Source: Phytophthora hibernalis (Eukaryota; Oomycota; Peronosporomycetes; Peronosporales; Peronosporaceae). From it: a stretch of 64,000 nt of DNA. The stretch is taken from contig JAAKBF010000244.1 in assembly GCA_012656075.1 (NCBI GenBank), positions 434,001 through 498,000 of the forward strand. Direction: 5' to 3'. Of the stretch, positions 1 to 10,805 are shown piece after piece. Below the pieces are notes generated by a model, which ran no database searches, was not told the DNA's origin, and was given only the letters and a program-made list of their open reading frames with translations. Position 1 is the stretch's first letter. Each line of letters begins with the position of its first letter. Position numbers and translations under genes: made by a program.

Positions 1-140
1 CTCCTGAGTCAAAAACTGACTTCTGAGTAAACTTCTAAGTAAAATACTGACTTCATAGTAAATTTGCGACCGCTTTCCTTCGCCAGATAATAGCAACGAC
101 CGCTGGGCTAAATTTGTTTTGTGCCATTTTCAACCACACC

Positions 141-540
141 ATGGCGACGACCGAGAAGGCGGCGGTAGCAACGGAGGCGACGGCGGAGATAGCGGAGGAG
201 ACGCCTTCGCCAGAGACCTTACTCATAGCGGCGGAGGTGGCGAAGAAGGTTGGCGCCACGCATGGACCTCGTGTTCATAGCCAATAGGCGCATGTTTGTC
301 TGCAAGGATCTGGACCCTCGCGCTCGCGGACTCGACCTGCAAGAGGTCGTCGCGAAGACGATCCCCGGCGCCGTCTCCTGTACTAGATCAACATCTACAG
401 CTTGCGCGGAAACGATAGGAAGAGGCCTACAGAAGTCAACGCTCGCGGCATTGCAGGGCGCGAGATCGCCTACACTGCGCGGCTCGCTTCGCTCTTCCCA
501 GACTCCGATGACGATGGGTTCATCCACTTCCGCGTCGAGG
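141..540 (+). pseudogene. possible broken gene fragment, unidentified
   Basis: An ATG at 141 opens a 48-codon Ala/Glu-rich frame. It stops near 287, but a second frame with an ATG at 263 (MDLVFIANRRMFVCKDLDPR) takes over, and a third frame (INIYSLRGNDRKRPTEV through SDDDGFIHFRVE) continues to about 540, where GTAACC could be a splice donor. The three pieces read like one protein interrupted by single-base shifts. I do not recognise the family. It lies directly left of the satellite array and may have been cut by it. It could equally be chance open frame, since no domain supports it. Confidence 0.3.
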
Positions 541-727
541 TAACCACTCCGGACGAGGGGAGTCAGCGATCAGGAAACGTCATGCTCTTGGCAGACGGGT
601 GGTCCACGTCCACCTCTTGGGATGGCGTTTCCGTCGTTGGTCATGACGATTACCCCCATGGGGTCCAACAACATCTTGAGGTCCCAAAGTAGTGCGCACG
701 ATGCCGGACACGGCCTTGTCCACCACA

Positions 728-3700
728 CCGTGCGGTTAGTGTATTAGACGCGTCATTTGACTGTTTATATGATCGAACAGAGGTCCATGACCGTTCAATC
801 AAGTGCCACAGTGTACCCATGCGCTCAAAGTTTCTCAAAGTACAATTCGACCACCCAAAATTCGACAAGATGTTGCCCAGCTCCGCCGTGCGGTTAGTGT
901 ATTAGACGCGTCATTTGACTGTTTATATGATCGAACAGAGGTCCATGACCGTTCAATCAAGTGCCACAGTGTACCCATGCGCTCAAAGTTTCTCAAAGTA
1001 CAATTCGACCACCCAAAATTCGACAAGATGTTGCCCAGCTCCGCCGTGCGGTTAGTGTATTAGACGCGTCATTTGACTGTTTATATGATCGAACAGAGGT
1101 CCATGACCGTTCAATCAAGTGCCACAGTGTACCCATGCGCTCAAAGTTTCTCAAAGTACAATTCGACCACCCAAAATTCGACAAGATGTTGCCCAGCTCC
1201 GCCGTGCGGTTAGTGTATTAGACGCGTCATTTGACTGTTTATATGATCGAACAGAGGTCCATGACCGTTCAATCAAGTGCCACAGTGTACCCATGCGCTC
1301 AAAGTTTCTCAAAGTACAATTCGACCACCCAAAATTCGACAAGATGTTGCCCAGCTCCGCCGTGCGGTTAGTGTATTAGACGCGTCATTTGACTGTTTAT
1401 ATGATCGCACAGAGGTCCATGACCGTTCAATCAAGTGCCACAGTGTACCCATGCGCTCAAAGTTTCTCAAAATACAATTCGACCACCCAAAATTCGACAA
1501 GATGTTGCCCAGCTCCGCCGTGCGGTTAGTGTATTAGACGCGTCATTTGACTGTTTATATGATCGAACAGAGGTCCATGACCGTTCAATCAAGTGCCACA
1601 GTGTACCCATGCGCTCAAAGTTTCTCAAAGTACAATTCGACCACCCAAAATCCGACAAGATGTTGCCCAGCTCCGCCGTGCGGTTAGTGTATTAGACGCG
1701 TCATTTGACTGTTTATATGATCGAACAGAGGTCCATGACCGTTCAATCAAGTGCCACAGTGTACCCATGCGCTCAAAGTTTCTCAAAGTACAATTCGACC
1801 ACCCAAAATTCGACAAGATGTTGCCCAGCTCCGCCGTGCGGTTAGTGTATTAGACGCGTCATTTGACTGTTTATATGATCGAACAGAGGTCCATGACCGT
1901 TCAATCAAGTGCCACAGTGTACCCATGCGCTCAAAGTTTCTCAAAGTACAATTCGACCACCCAAAATTCGACAAGATGTTGCCCAGCTCCGCCGTGCGGT
2001 TAGTGTATTAGACGCGTCATTTGACTGTTTATATGATCGAACAGAGGTCCATGACCGTTCAATCAAGTGCCACAGTGTACCCATGCGCTCAAAGTTTCTC
2101 AAAGTACAATTCGACCACCCAAAATCCGACAAGATGTTGCCCAGCTCCGCCGTGCGGTTAGTGTATTAGACGCGTCATTTGACTGTTTATATGATCGAAC
2201 AGAGGTCCATGACCGTTCAATCAAGTGCCACAGTGTACCCATGCGCTCAAAGTTTCTCAAAGTACAATTCGACCACCCAAAATTCGACAAGATGTTGCCC
2301 AGCTCCGCCGTGCGGTTAGTGTATTAGACGCGTCATTTGACTGTTTATATGATCGAACAGAGGTCCATGACCGTTCAATCAAGTGCCACAGTGTACCCAT
2401 GCGCTCAAAGTTTCTCAAAGTACAATTCGACCACCCAAAATCCGACAAGATGTTGCCCAGCTCCGCCGTGCGGTTAGTGTATTAGACGCGTCATTTGACT
2501 GTTTATATGATCGAACAGAGGTCCATGACCGTTCAATCAAGTGCCACAGTGTACCCATGCGCTCAAAGTTTCTCAAAGTACAATTCGACCACCCAAAATC
2601 CGACAAGATGTTGCCCAGCTCCGCCGTGCGGTTAGTGTATTAGACGCGTCATTTGACTGTTTATATGATCGAACAGAGGTCCATGACCGTTCAATCAAGT
2701 GCCACAGTGTACCCATGCGCTCAAAGTTTCTCAAAGTACAATTCGACCACCCAAAATTCGACAAGATGTTGCCCAGCTCCGCCGTGCGGTTAGTGTATTA
2801 GACGCGTCATTTGACTGTTTATATGATCGAACAGAGGTCCATGACCGTTCAATCAAGTGCCACAGTGTACCCATGCGCTCAAAGTTTCTCAAAGTACAAT
2901 TCGACCACCCAAAATTCGACAAGATGTTGCCCAGCTCCGCCGTGCGGTTAGTGTATTAGACGCGTCATTTGACTGTTTATATGATCGAACAGAGGTCCAT
3001 GACCGTTCAATCAAGTGCCACAGTGTACCCATGCGCTCAAAGTTTCTCAAAGTACAATTCGACCACCCAAAATTCGACAAGATGTTGCCCAGCTCCGCCG
3101 TGCGGTTAGTGTATTAGACGCGTCATTTGACTGTTTATATGATCGAACAGAGGTCCATGACCGTTCAATCAAGTGCCACAGTGTACCCATGCGCTCAAAG
3201 TTTCTCAAAGTACAATTCGACCACCCAAAATTCGACAAGATGTTGCCCAGCTCCGCCGTGCGGTTAGTGTATTAGACGCGTCATTTGACTGTTTATATGA
3301 TCGAACAGAGGTCCATGACCGTTCAATCAAGTGCCACAGTGTACCCATGCGCTCAAAGTTTCTCAAAGTACAATTCGACCACCCAAAATCCGACAAGATG
3401 TTGCCCAGCTCCGCCGTGCGGTTAGTGTATTAGACGCGTCATTTGACTGTTTATATGATCGAACAGAGGTCCATGACCGTTCAATCAAGTGCCACAGTGT
3501 ACCCATGCGCTCAAAGTTTCTCAAAGTACAATTCGACCACCCAAAATTCGACAAGATGTTGCCCAGCTCCGCCGTGCGGTTAGTGTATTAGACGCGTCAT
3601 TTGACTGTTTATATGATCGAACAGAGGTCCATGACCGTTCAATCAAGTGCCACAGTGTACCCATGCGCTCAAAGTTTCTCAAAGTACAATTCGACCACCC

Positions 3701-6082
3701 AAAATCCGACAAGATGTTGCCCAGCTCCGCCGTGCGGTTAGTGTATTAGACGCGTCATTTGACTGTTTATATGATCGAACAGAGGTCCATGACCGTTCAA
3801 TCAAGTGCCACAGTGTACCCATGCGCTCAAAGTTTCTCAAAGTACAATTCGACCACCCAAAATCCGACAAGATGTTGCCCAGCTCCGCCGTGCGGTTAGT
3901 GTATTAGACGCGTCATTTGACTGTTTATATGATCGAACAGAGGTCCATGACCGTTCAATCAAGTGCCACAGTGTACCCATGCGCTCAAAGTTTCTCAAAG
4001 TACAATTCGACCACCCAAAATTCGACAAGATGTTGCCCAGCTCCGCCGTGCGGTTAGTGTATTAGACGCGTCATTTGACTGTTTATATGATCGAACAGAG
4101 GTCCATGACCGTTCAATCAAGTGCCACAGTGTACCCATGCGCTCAAAGTTTCTCAAAGTACAATTCGACCACCCAAAATTCGACAAGATGTTGCCCAGCT
4201 CCGCCGTGCGGTTAGTGTATTAGACGCGTCATTTGACTGTTTATATGATCGAACAGAGGTCCATGACCGTTCAATCAAGTGCCACAGTGTACCCATGCGC
4301 TCAAAGTTTCTCAAAGTACAATTCGACCACCCAAAATCCGACAAGATGTTGCCCAGCTCCGCCGTGCGGTTAGTGTATTAGACGCGTCATTTGACTGTTT
4401 ATATGATCGAACAGAGGTCCATGACCGTTCAATCAAGTGCCACAGTGTACCCATGCGCTCAAAGTTTCTCAAAGTACAATTCGACCACCCAAAATCCGAC
4501 AAGATGTTGCCCAGCTCCGCCGTGCGGTTAGTGTATTAGACGCGTCATTTGACTGTTTATATGATCGAACAGAGGTCCATGACCGTTCAATCAAGTGCCA
4601 CAGTGTACCCATGCGCTCAAAGTTTCTCAAAGTACAATTCGACCACCCAAAATTCGACAAGATGTTGCCCAGCTCCGCCGTGCGGTTAGTGTATTAGACG
4701 CGTCATTTGACTGTTTATATGATCGAACAGAGGTCCATGACCGTTCAATCAAGTGCCACAGTGTACCCATGCGCTCAAAGTTTCTCAAAGTACAATTCGA
4801 CCACCCAAAATTCGACAAGATGTTGCCCAGCTCCGCCGTGCGGTTAGTGTATTAGACGCGTCATTTGACTGTTTATATGATCGAACAGAGGTCCATGACC
4901 GTTCAATCAAGTGCCACAGTGTACCCATGCGCTCAAAGTTTCTCAAAGTACAATTCGACCACCCAAAATTCGACAAGATGTTGCCCAGCTCCGCCGTGCG
5001 GTTAGTGTATTAGACGCGTCATTTGACTGTTTATATGATCGAACAGAGGTCCATGACCGTTCAATCAAGTGCCACAGTGTACCCATGCGCTCAAAGTTTC
5101 TCAAAGTACAATTCGACCACCCAAAATTCGACAAGATGTTGCCCAGCTCCGCCGTGCGGTTAGTGTATTAGACGCGTCATTTGACTGTTTATATGATCGA
5201 ACAGAGGTCCATGACCGTTCAATCAAGTGCCACAGTGTACCCATGCGCTCAAAGTTTCTCAAAGTACAATTCGACCACCCAAAATTCGACAAGATGTTGC
5301 CCAGCTCCGCCGTGCGGTTAGTGTATTAGACGCGTCATTTGACTGTTTATATGATCGAACAGAGGTCCATGACCGTTCAATCAAGTGCCACAGTGTACCC
5401 ATGCGCTCAAAGTTTCTCAAAGTACAATTCGACCACCCAAAATCCGACAAGATGTTGCCCAGCTCCGCCGTGCGGTTAGTGTATTAGACGCGTCATTTGA
5501 CTGTTTATATGATCGAACAGAGGTCCATGACCGTTCAATCAAGTGCCACAGTGTACCCATGCGCTCAAAGTTTCTCAAAGTACAATTCGACCACCCAAAA
5601 TTCGACAAGATGTTGCCCAGCTCCGCCGTGCGGTTAGTGTATTAGACGCGTCATTTGACTGTTTATATGATCGAACAGAGGTCCATGACCGTTCAATCAA
5701 GTGCCACAGTGTACCCATGCGCTCAAAGTTTCTCAAAGTACAATTCGACCACCCAAAATTCGACAAGATGTTGCCCAGCTCCGCCGTGCGGTTAGTGTAT
5801 TAGACGCGTCATTTGACTGTTTATATGATCGAACAGAGGTCCATGACCGTTCAATCAAGTGCCACAGTGTACCCATGCGCTCAAAGTTTCTCAAAGTACA
5901 ATTCGACCACCCAAAATTCGACAAGATGTTGCCCAGCTCCGCCGTGCGGTTAGTGTATTAGACGCGTCATTTGACTGTTTATATGATCGAACAGAGGTCC
6001 ATGACCGTTCAATCAAGTGCCACAGTGTACCCATGCGCTCAAGGTTTCTCAAAGTACAATTCGACCACCCAAAATTCGACAA
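728..6082 (+). repeat. 158-bp tandem satellite, about 34 copies
   Basis: The same 158-bp unit recurs head to tail. The landmark at 803 returns at 961, 1119 and so on to 6017, giving 34 occurrences and 5,355 bp in all. Units are nearly identical. The main variant is T or C in the AAATTCGACAAG/AAATCCGACAAG position; single private changes occur near 1407, 1471 and 6043. The array begins at CCGTGCGGTTAGTG (728) and breaks off in mid-unit after TTCGACAA (6082). The unit length is not a multiple of three, so the short overlapping ORFs it creates are not coding. High uniformity implies recent amplification or ongoing homogenisation. Function is unknown. Confidence 0.97.
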
Positions 6083-6350
6083 CCACCTCCCACGAACTGC
6101 GAAGACACTGCGGGCGACGACGTTCGGAGTGCGTCGATTGCTGCCCATTGTGTGTCCTGTAGAGCTGGTGCCCCCAACGAGTACGACCTACGCAGCACCA
6201 ACGGACTCATGAAGTGCGTCAACGCGATCGCGCCGCTGCCGACGCCTGAACAGTTGAGTGCCAAACACTTGGTCATCAATGAGCTGCGAAACAGGGCCCA
6301 TACTGAAACGCTAATATACCGTTCCAAAATCCGAGAACACATTTCCAATG

Positions 6351-6390
6351 TTTTTTTCGTCCGTTTTTCGATTTTTTCGTCCGTTTTTCG
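6351..6390 (+). repeat. short tandem repeat, two copies of a 20-bp T-rich unit
   Basis: The unit TTTTTTCGTCCGTTTTTCGA occurs twice in a row, forming a T-rich tract broken by CG steps. No function can be assigned. Confidence 0.7.
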
Positions 6391-7112
6391 AGTAGGGATT
6401 CACTTCAGGACATTGGGCCGGAAGGGTCGCCGTAACAAAAGTTGAGAAACCCACTGACTACATAACCCGTCGCATGGACCGCATGGGTTCATCTTTCTAA
6501 CCCTTACTAAAACCAAGTGAGCGGCGAAGCCATGTCCGAGCGGTCGCCTTATTGGCTGCTGCCGCAACTTAGTGGAGGCATTTGATAGCATCGTGCTGGC
6601 ACGATTAAATTGTTTTTCCGGGTGCAAAATGGTTTTCTCTGTCTGGTGCATGAACTTGAACGGGAGCGCACCTTGGGTGTGGTGTTAAGTGCGAGAACTT
6701 AACCTTGTAAATTTACACACCTTTCTACATTTGCCGATTTCCGGCGACTTGCATCTTTCAGTGTACCCACTTTGTTTGAAACCATAGTGGGAGCCAGTGG
6801 CCGCGTGTGGTGTGCGCGCACACACCTGCTTTTTTCTTTAGAAAATGCGAAAAGCATACTGGGCGCCTGTGAGGGGTGCTTTAAACCCCATAGTGAAACC
6901 AAGTGTTTTACGCGATTGCAACATTCAAAATACAGCGTGCTGACTGCACGAACACTGTGTGCTCTCAGCTTAGAGCTGAGAGAATTTCAGAAAATTTGGC
7001 CATACGTTTTTGGTAAAGTTAGACTCAAAGTGGGTTTGCTACAAAACGCAAGTGTGGCAGAATCGATACAAATGCCAAGAGGTGTTTTGAAAGCGCGCCA
7101 AAGCGATAAACC

Positions 7113-7203
7113 TCTTGGATCCACTATGGTCTTGGGGAGGGTTGATCTCCCCCACCTTTGGATCCCATTCCCCAAGTCGCACGCAAGACCAAGAGATCCA
7201 AGC
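7113..7203. repeat. imperfect inverted repeat in cyclophilin leader
   Basis: CTTGGATC...TGGTCTTG...GGGGA on the left matches TCCCC...CAAGACCA...GATCCAAG on the right. This gives a nested, interrupted stem that ends four bases before the cyclophilin ATG. If transcribed it could fold in the 5' UTR. It could also be a relic of a small inverted-repeat element. Confidence 0.5.
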
Positions 7204-7206
7204 AAT

Positions 7207-7722
7207 ATGCCGAACCCGCAGGTGTTCTTTGACATGACCGTTGGCGGCGCCCCCGTCGGCCGCGTGACGTTTGAGCTGTTCGCCGACAAGGTGCCCAAGA
7301 CGGCCGAGAACTTCCGTGCTCTGTGCACGGGCGAGAAGGGCGTGGGTCGCTCGGGCAAGCCGCTGCACTTTAAGGGCAGCGCCTTTCACCGCGTCATCCC
7401 CAACTTCATGTGCCAGGGCGGCGACTTCACGCGCGGCAACGGCACGGGCGGCGAGTCCATCTACGGTGAGAAGTTCCCGGACGAGAACTTCCTGCTCAAG
7501 CACAAGGGCGAGGGCATCCTGTCCATGGCCAACGCCGGCCCCAACACGAATGGCTCGCAGTTCTTCATCTGCACGGTCGAGACCTCGTGGCTGGACGGAA
7601 AGCACGTCGTCTTCGGCCGCGTCGTGGACGGCATGGACGTGGTCAAGAACATCGAGGCGGTCGGCTCGCAGTCGGGCCAGACCAAGAAGCCCGTGGTCGT
7701 TGCCAACTGTGGCGAGCTGTAA
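7207..7722 (+). CDS. cyclophilin-type peptidyl-prolyl cis-trans isomerase
   Basis: The 171-residue product is a single-domain cyclophilin A-like enzyme that catalyses cis-trans isomerisation of Xaa-Pro bonds and would be the cyclosporin target. The signature FHRVIPNFMCQGGDF is at residues 60-74, with catalytic Arg62, and the pocket motif SWLDGKHVVFG includes Trp128 and His133. The extra loop around KGVGRSGKPL (residues 44-53) is the 'divergent loop' seen in many plant, fungal and protist cyclophilins. There is no signal peptide or organelle extension, so a cytosolic protein is expected. The ATG at 7207 is chosen because it begins at the normal family N-terminus; the frame is open further upstream but lacks an ATG that makes sense. 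No intron is visible. It is the only fully intact host gene in the window and is convergent with the helicase gene at 8053. Confidence 0.96.
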   Translation: MPNPQVFFDMTVGGAPVGRVTFELFADKVPKTAENFRALCTGEKGVGRSGKPLHFKGSAFHRVIPNFMCQGGDFTRGNGTGGESIYGEKFPDENFLLKHKGEGILSMANAGPNTNGSQFFICTVETSWLDGKHVVFGRVVDGMDVVKNIEAVGSQSGQTKKPVVVANCGEL

Positions 7723-8052
7723 GCAACCAGCACCGCAACCGCCTGCTCCCAGTTGATTGCAGAGTGAGTCGCGACGGCGGCGCCCGCATCTCGCGAGAGC
7801 GCACGCGGACGCGCCTGCCTCACATCGATAATTAAATGGATGCTTTCACCATTTCCTTCAGTCTCCATAATTCCTTTTGATAATACGTGGCGCAGCCTTC
7901 ATGTCCACTGGAGACGCAGATGAAGGTAATGGGGAAAACGTACCTACGTGTGCGAGATTCGATGACGTTATGAAGATGCACTTGGGACAAGAACGTCATG
8001 ATTTTACTACGTAGCATGCAAAGGTGGCACAATAAAGTAATGAGTCCGCGCC
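7723..8052. other. convergent intergenic region with poly(A)-like signal
   Basis: The region lies between the stop of the cyclophilin (plus) and the stop of the helicase gene (minus). AATAAA at 8031-8036 is on the plus strand. It is about 310 bases past the cyclophilin stop, so its use as the poly(A) signal is uncertain. Nothing else was recognised. Confidence 0.4.
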
Positions 8053-10764
8053 CTACCGAGCGAGCTGCGACTCGTTCTTGATCAGTAACTCCACACCATC
8101 CAATGCGCTAGCTGCGGTTGAGTTGTCCGCGTTGCCGCGAGTGCGGCGCTTCTTGCGCTGATGAGTAGCGTCGTGCTCTAGAGCGACAGACAGTTGCTGC
8201 TCCAGACCCATCGGCGCGTCCTCCGTGAGGTCGAACACCTCGCCTCTGCGGCTGCCTGCTCTATTCGGTGCGTGATGGCCTCCTCGATCGTCATGGAGCC
8301 CTCGATCTGGATCTCTTCGTCTTGTTCCTGAGCTCCATCGTTGGCCGGCGCAAACATACGCACCACTCGCCGAACTGGGACAGCAAAGTCGGCGCACACG
8401 TACGCGTCTTCGCGCTCGCCGTCGAAGAAGGAATCGTCTGCTGCAATGGCCTTTGTTGTTGCTTCGTGGATGTCATCGTACAGCGTCGCCTCCATTGTGT
8501 CCTCAGCAATGAACCGGACAACTGTCACAATTTCATTCATCTGACCCATACGCAGCACACGACCGATAGCCTGCTGTTCCAGTGTACTGGCCTGCGTCGG
8601 ACTGAAGCCGACTGGGTCCACGAAAATGACGTGCGACGCCACCTGCAAGTTGATCCCAGAGGCACTCGTGAGCGAGTTCAGGATTAGGACCTGGATGTCG
8701 CCGCCATGGAAAGATGCAACATGGGCGGACTTGGTCTCGCTGGACTGATGCTGAAGAAACACGGCGCTCGTGATGTTGGCCAGACGAAGGGCCTTGTCCA
8801 CAACGCGCAGTGCTCGATCCCACATCGTGAAGATCACGACTTTAATCGTCGGCAGACGGCTAAGATACTGCACTAGCGCAGATATTTTGCTGCCGTACAT
8901 TGGCATTTTCTCGATAGCCTCATCTTGGCGGACCACTTTCGAACCGACAAGTGCCACGCACTCAGTTACTTGCTTGAGTTGCTCCTCCACAACGCCGCGC
9001 GCACGTGGACACCGTTCATTCAGTGTGGACTGCATACTGCTGCCGAGCTTTTCCACCTTGTCCATCGTGTCAAAGTACTTCAGAATATAGTCTTCGATCT
9101 CACTCTGGTGGTAAAAGAGAAGCTCAGTCGGCTCGGGTATCTCATCGCCAAATGGGTAGTGCTTGTACTGCATTCGGAAGCCAGCTTTAGTCTCTCCACT
9201 CTCGTCGAAAAACTTGCTCAGTCCGGATCCTTCTATATCTTGGAAGCACTGATCCACTTTGGCGTACGTGTTCTTGCAGATCGTCTTGCAGATTTCTACT
9301 GTGTTTCGGGTCGCAGCCTCCATCACATCCACTTCCTTTTTGCGCTTGGTCGCTACAGCCAGCTGCCAGTTCAAGTGGTAGTCCTCATCACGGAACACCT
9401 CGCTGGGGTCTTAACCTTGACGAGTGCTGGAGTCGGGCTATCTGTAGATCCATCTTGATTGCTACCACGCTCGCGATCGAGTATACGGTCGGAGATGCCA
9501 GCGTGCACACAACTCTGGCGAGCAGATTTGTACTGCTCTGCCCACAGCATTTCCGACAGCGCATCTCTACCGCTCACTTGTACTTCCTCAGCAACCACAG
9601 TCTGAGCAGCGCCCTCCTTTCCTCCGGCAGCCAACACGTCGACGTCTCCAAGAGCGAACACATCATACTCGCTCTGTTTCGCAGCCAGCACACGCTCGAT
9701 CTTGTACAGTGACAACTCCTTCGGGTGCAGCTTGACAGGGATGTACGTTTCGTCCACCTTGATTTTGTCCGTGATGGCTTGCTGCTTCACCTGCGCACAG
9801 TTGCGCAGATAAAGCTTCCGCTTGATCTCGTCAAACGCTGGGTCATGCGGCTGCAGCCGCAGGCGCTTAAACCCCAGCAGCTGATTGTTCGCGTACATGG
9901 ACTCTGCCTTCCCGGGAACGGCGTAGCCGTAATCAGCCACACGTTCAGACATCGGTGCGTTAGCTGAATGAAGCAGTCCCTGGCGCTCTTTCCAGGCAGC
10001 ACCAAATCCTGCACTTCCTCGAAAATCACTCGCCTCCAGGGCTTGTGTGGCAAATGCAGCGGCGTGACCCACAGTGGGCCGCAGTAGGCCTTGTGCACAA
10101 ACTTGGCCGCCTCCTCGTACTCCTGCAGCGCAACGGGCTCCACATACAGTGGCTTCCCTTGACCCTCCGTCGGATAGACCTTTCCGTATCTGTAAAAATG
10201 GTTCCTGGACTTAACGGCTTCCTCGACGCCCACGAGCACGAGCATCCGGTTTGAGATGTTTGCTCTGGCCGTCGGGTTCTCCACCAGCTCCATGTAGTGA
10301 CGCAGGCCCAGCACCACGTCGATCCCTCCGTCCTTGATGAACTTGTCTACCTCGAGCTTCCACTGGGCCAGCAGATGGGACGGCGCCACGAGCACGTTGG
10401 CGCCGGCTGCGTAGTCTCTGGCCTCTCCGGCGATGAGCGCCAGCATCGTGGCTGTCTTGCCCATGCCTATGGCGTCGGCCAGGCAGCCGCCCATGGAGAA
10501 GTAGTCTAGTACGCCGAAGTTGAACTTTGCCACGTCTTCATCGTGCGCCTCGATCTGCAGCATGCGGTGCAATGAACGTCGTTGGTGCGCGTACAATGGC
10601 ACGGCCGCGCGGAAGGCGGCGGGCGTGGGCTCCTCGGGCGCTGTGAGCGGCAGAAACGGCACCTTGAACTGCACGTCCTCTTGCACGCGTGTGCCGGCCG
10701 TTGAACCCACAAACGACTCGATGGACACCTGCGTGATGGCCTTGCGCTTGGCTCTAGTCGCCAT
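8053..10764 (-). CDS. SNF2-family helicase/ATPase, frameshifted in this sequence
   Basis: The gene encodes a DNA-dependent ATPase of the SNF2 (Rad5/Rad16-like) group, about 900 residues, nuclear by family. The start ATG is at 10764. The N-terminal lobe has motif I DAIGMGKT (residues 97-104), motif Ia NVLVAPSHLLAQWK and motif III LITATPFP. Motif II reads VIFEEVQDL instead of a standard DEAH. The C-terminal lobe has motif V SASGINLQVASHVIFVDP and motif VI EQQAIGRVLRMGQ. The frame shifts by one base near 9918 (CCCGGGAA), 9410 (GACCCCAG) and 8240; the protein reads sensibly across each point and the C-terminus ends QLAR at 8053. No intron signals fit these joins. No RING or HIRAN domain was seen. 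It is either a recent pseudogene or, more likely, a gene with assembly indels. It is divergently arranged with the gene at 10806. Confidence 0.85.
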
Positions 10765-10805
10765 CTTCGAATGGTGGGAGCGTTTACGATGGTGTACGAC
10801 ACACG
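10765..10805. promoter_or_regulatory. probable shared divergent promoter
   Basis: The helicase ATG (10764, minus) and the first ATG of the coiled-coil gene (10806, plus) are only 41 bases apart, or 106 if the ATG at 10871 is used. The two genes must therefore share a compact bidirectional promoter or overlap in their leaders. No specific element was identified. Confidence 0.4.

Larger units (their letters stand above)
6083..7206. other. non-coding stretch between satellite and cyclophilin
   Basis: No gene is recognised. From about 6100 to 6340 one plus-strand frame looks weakly protein-like (LPTPEQLSAKHLVINELRNR), contiguous with the last satellite ORF, and could be a fragment of the gene the satellite expanded into. 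The rest, up to the cyclophilin ATG, is presumably its promoter and 5' leader, although no convincing core promoter was located. Confidence 0.4.

Noticed and set aside
728..6082. Tandem repeats considered as a CRISPR array
   Set aside because: There are no unique spacers; units are contiguous and identical, and the setting is eukaryotic.
728..6082. RNA polymerase III A/B box-like sequences in each satellite unit (TAGTGTATTAG, GTTCAATC)
   Set aside because: The A box misses a consensus position and the B box is short; matches of this quality are expected by chance.
803..6212. Many 86- and 63-codon ORFs repeated through the satellite
   Set aside because: They restart every 158 bp, overlap each other on both strands, and the unit is not a multiple of three; they are by-products of the tandem repeat.
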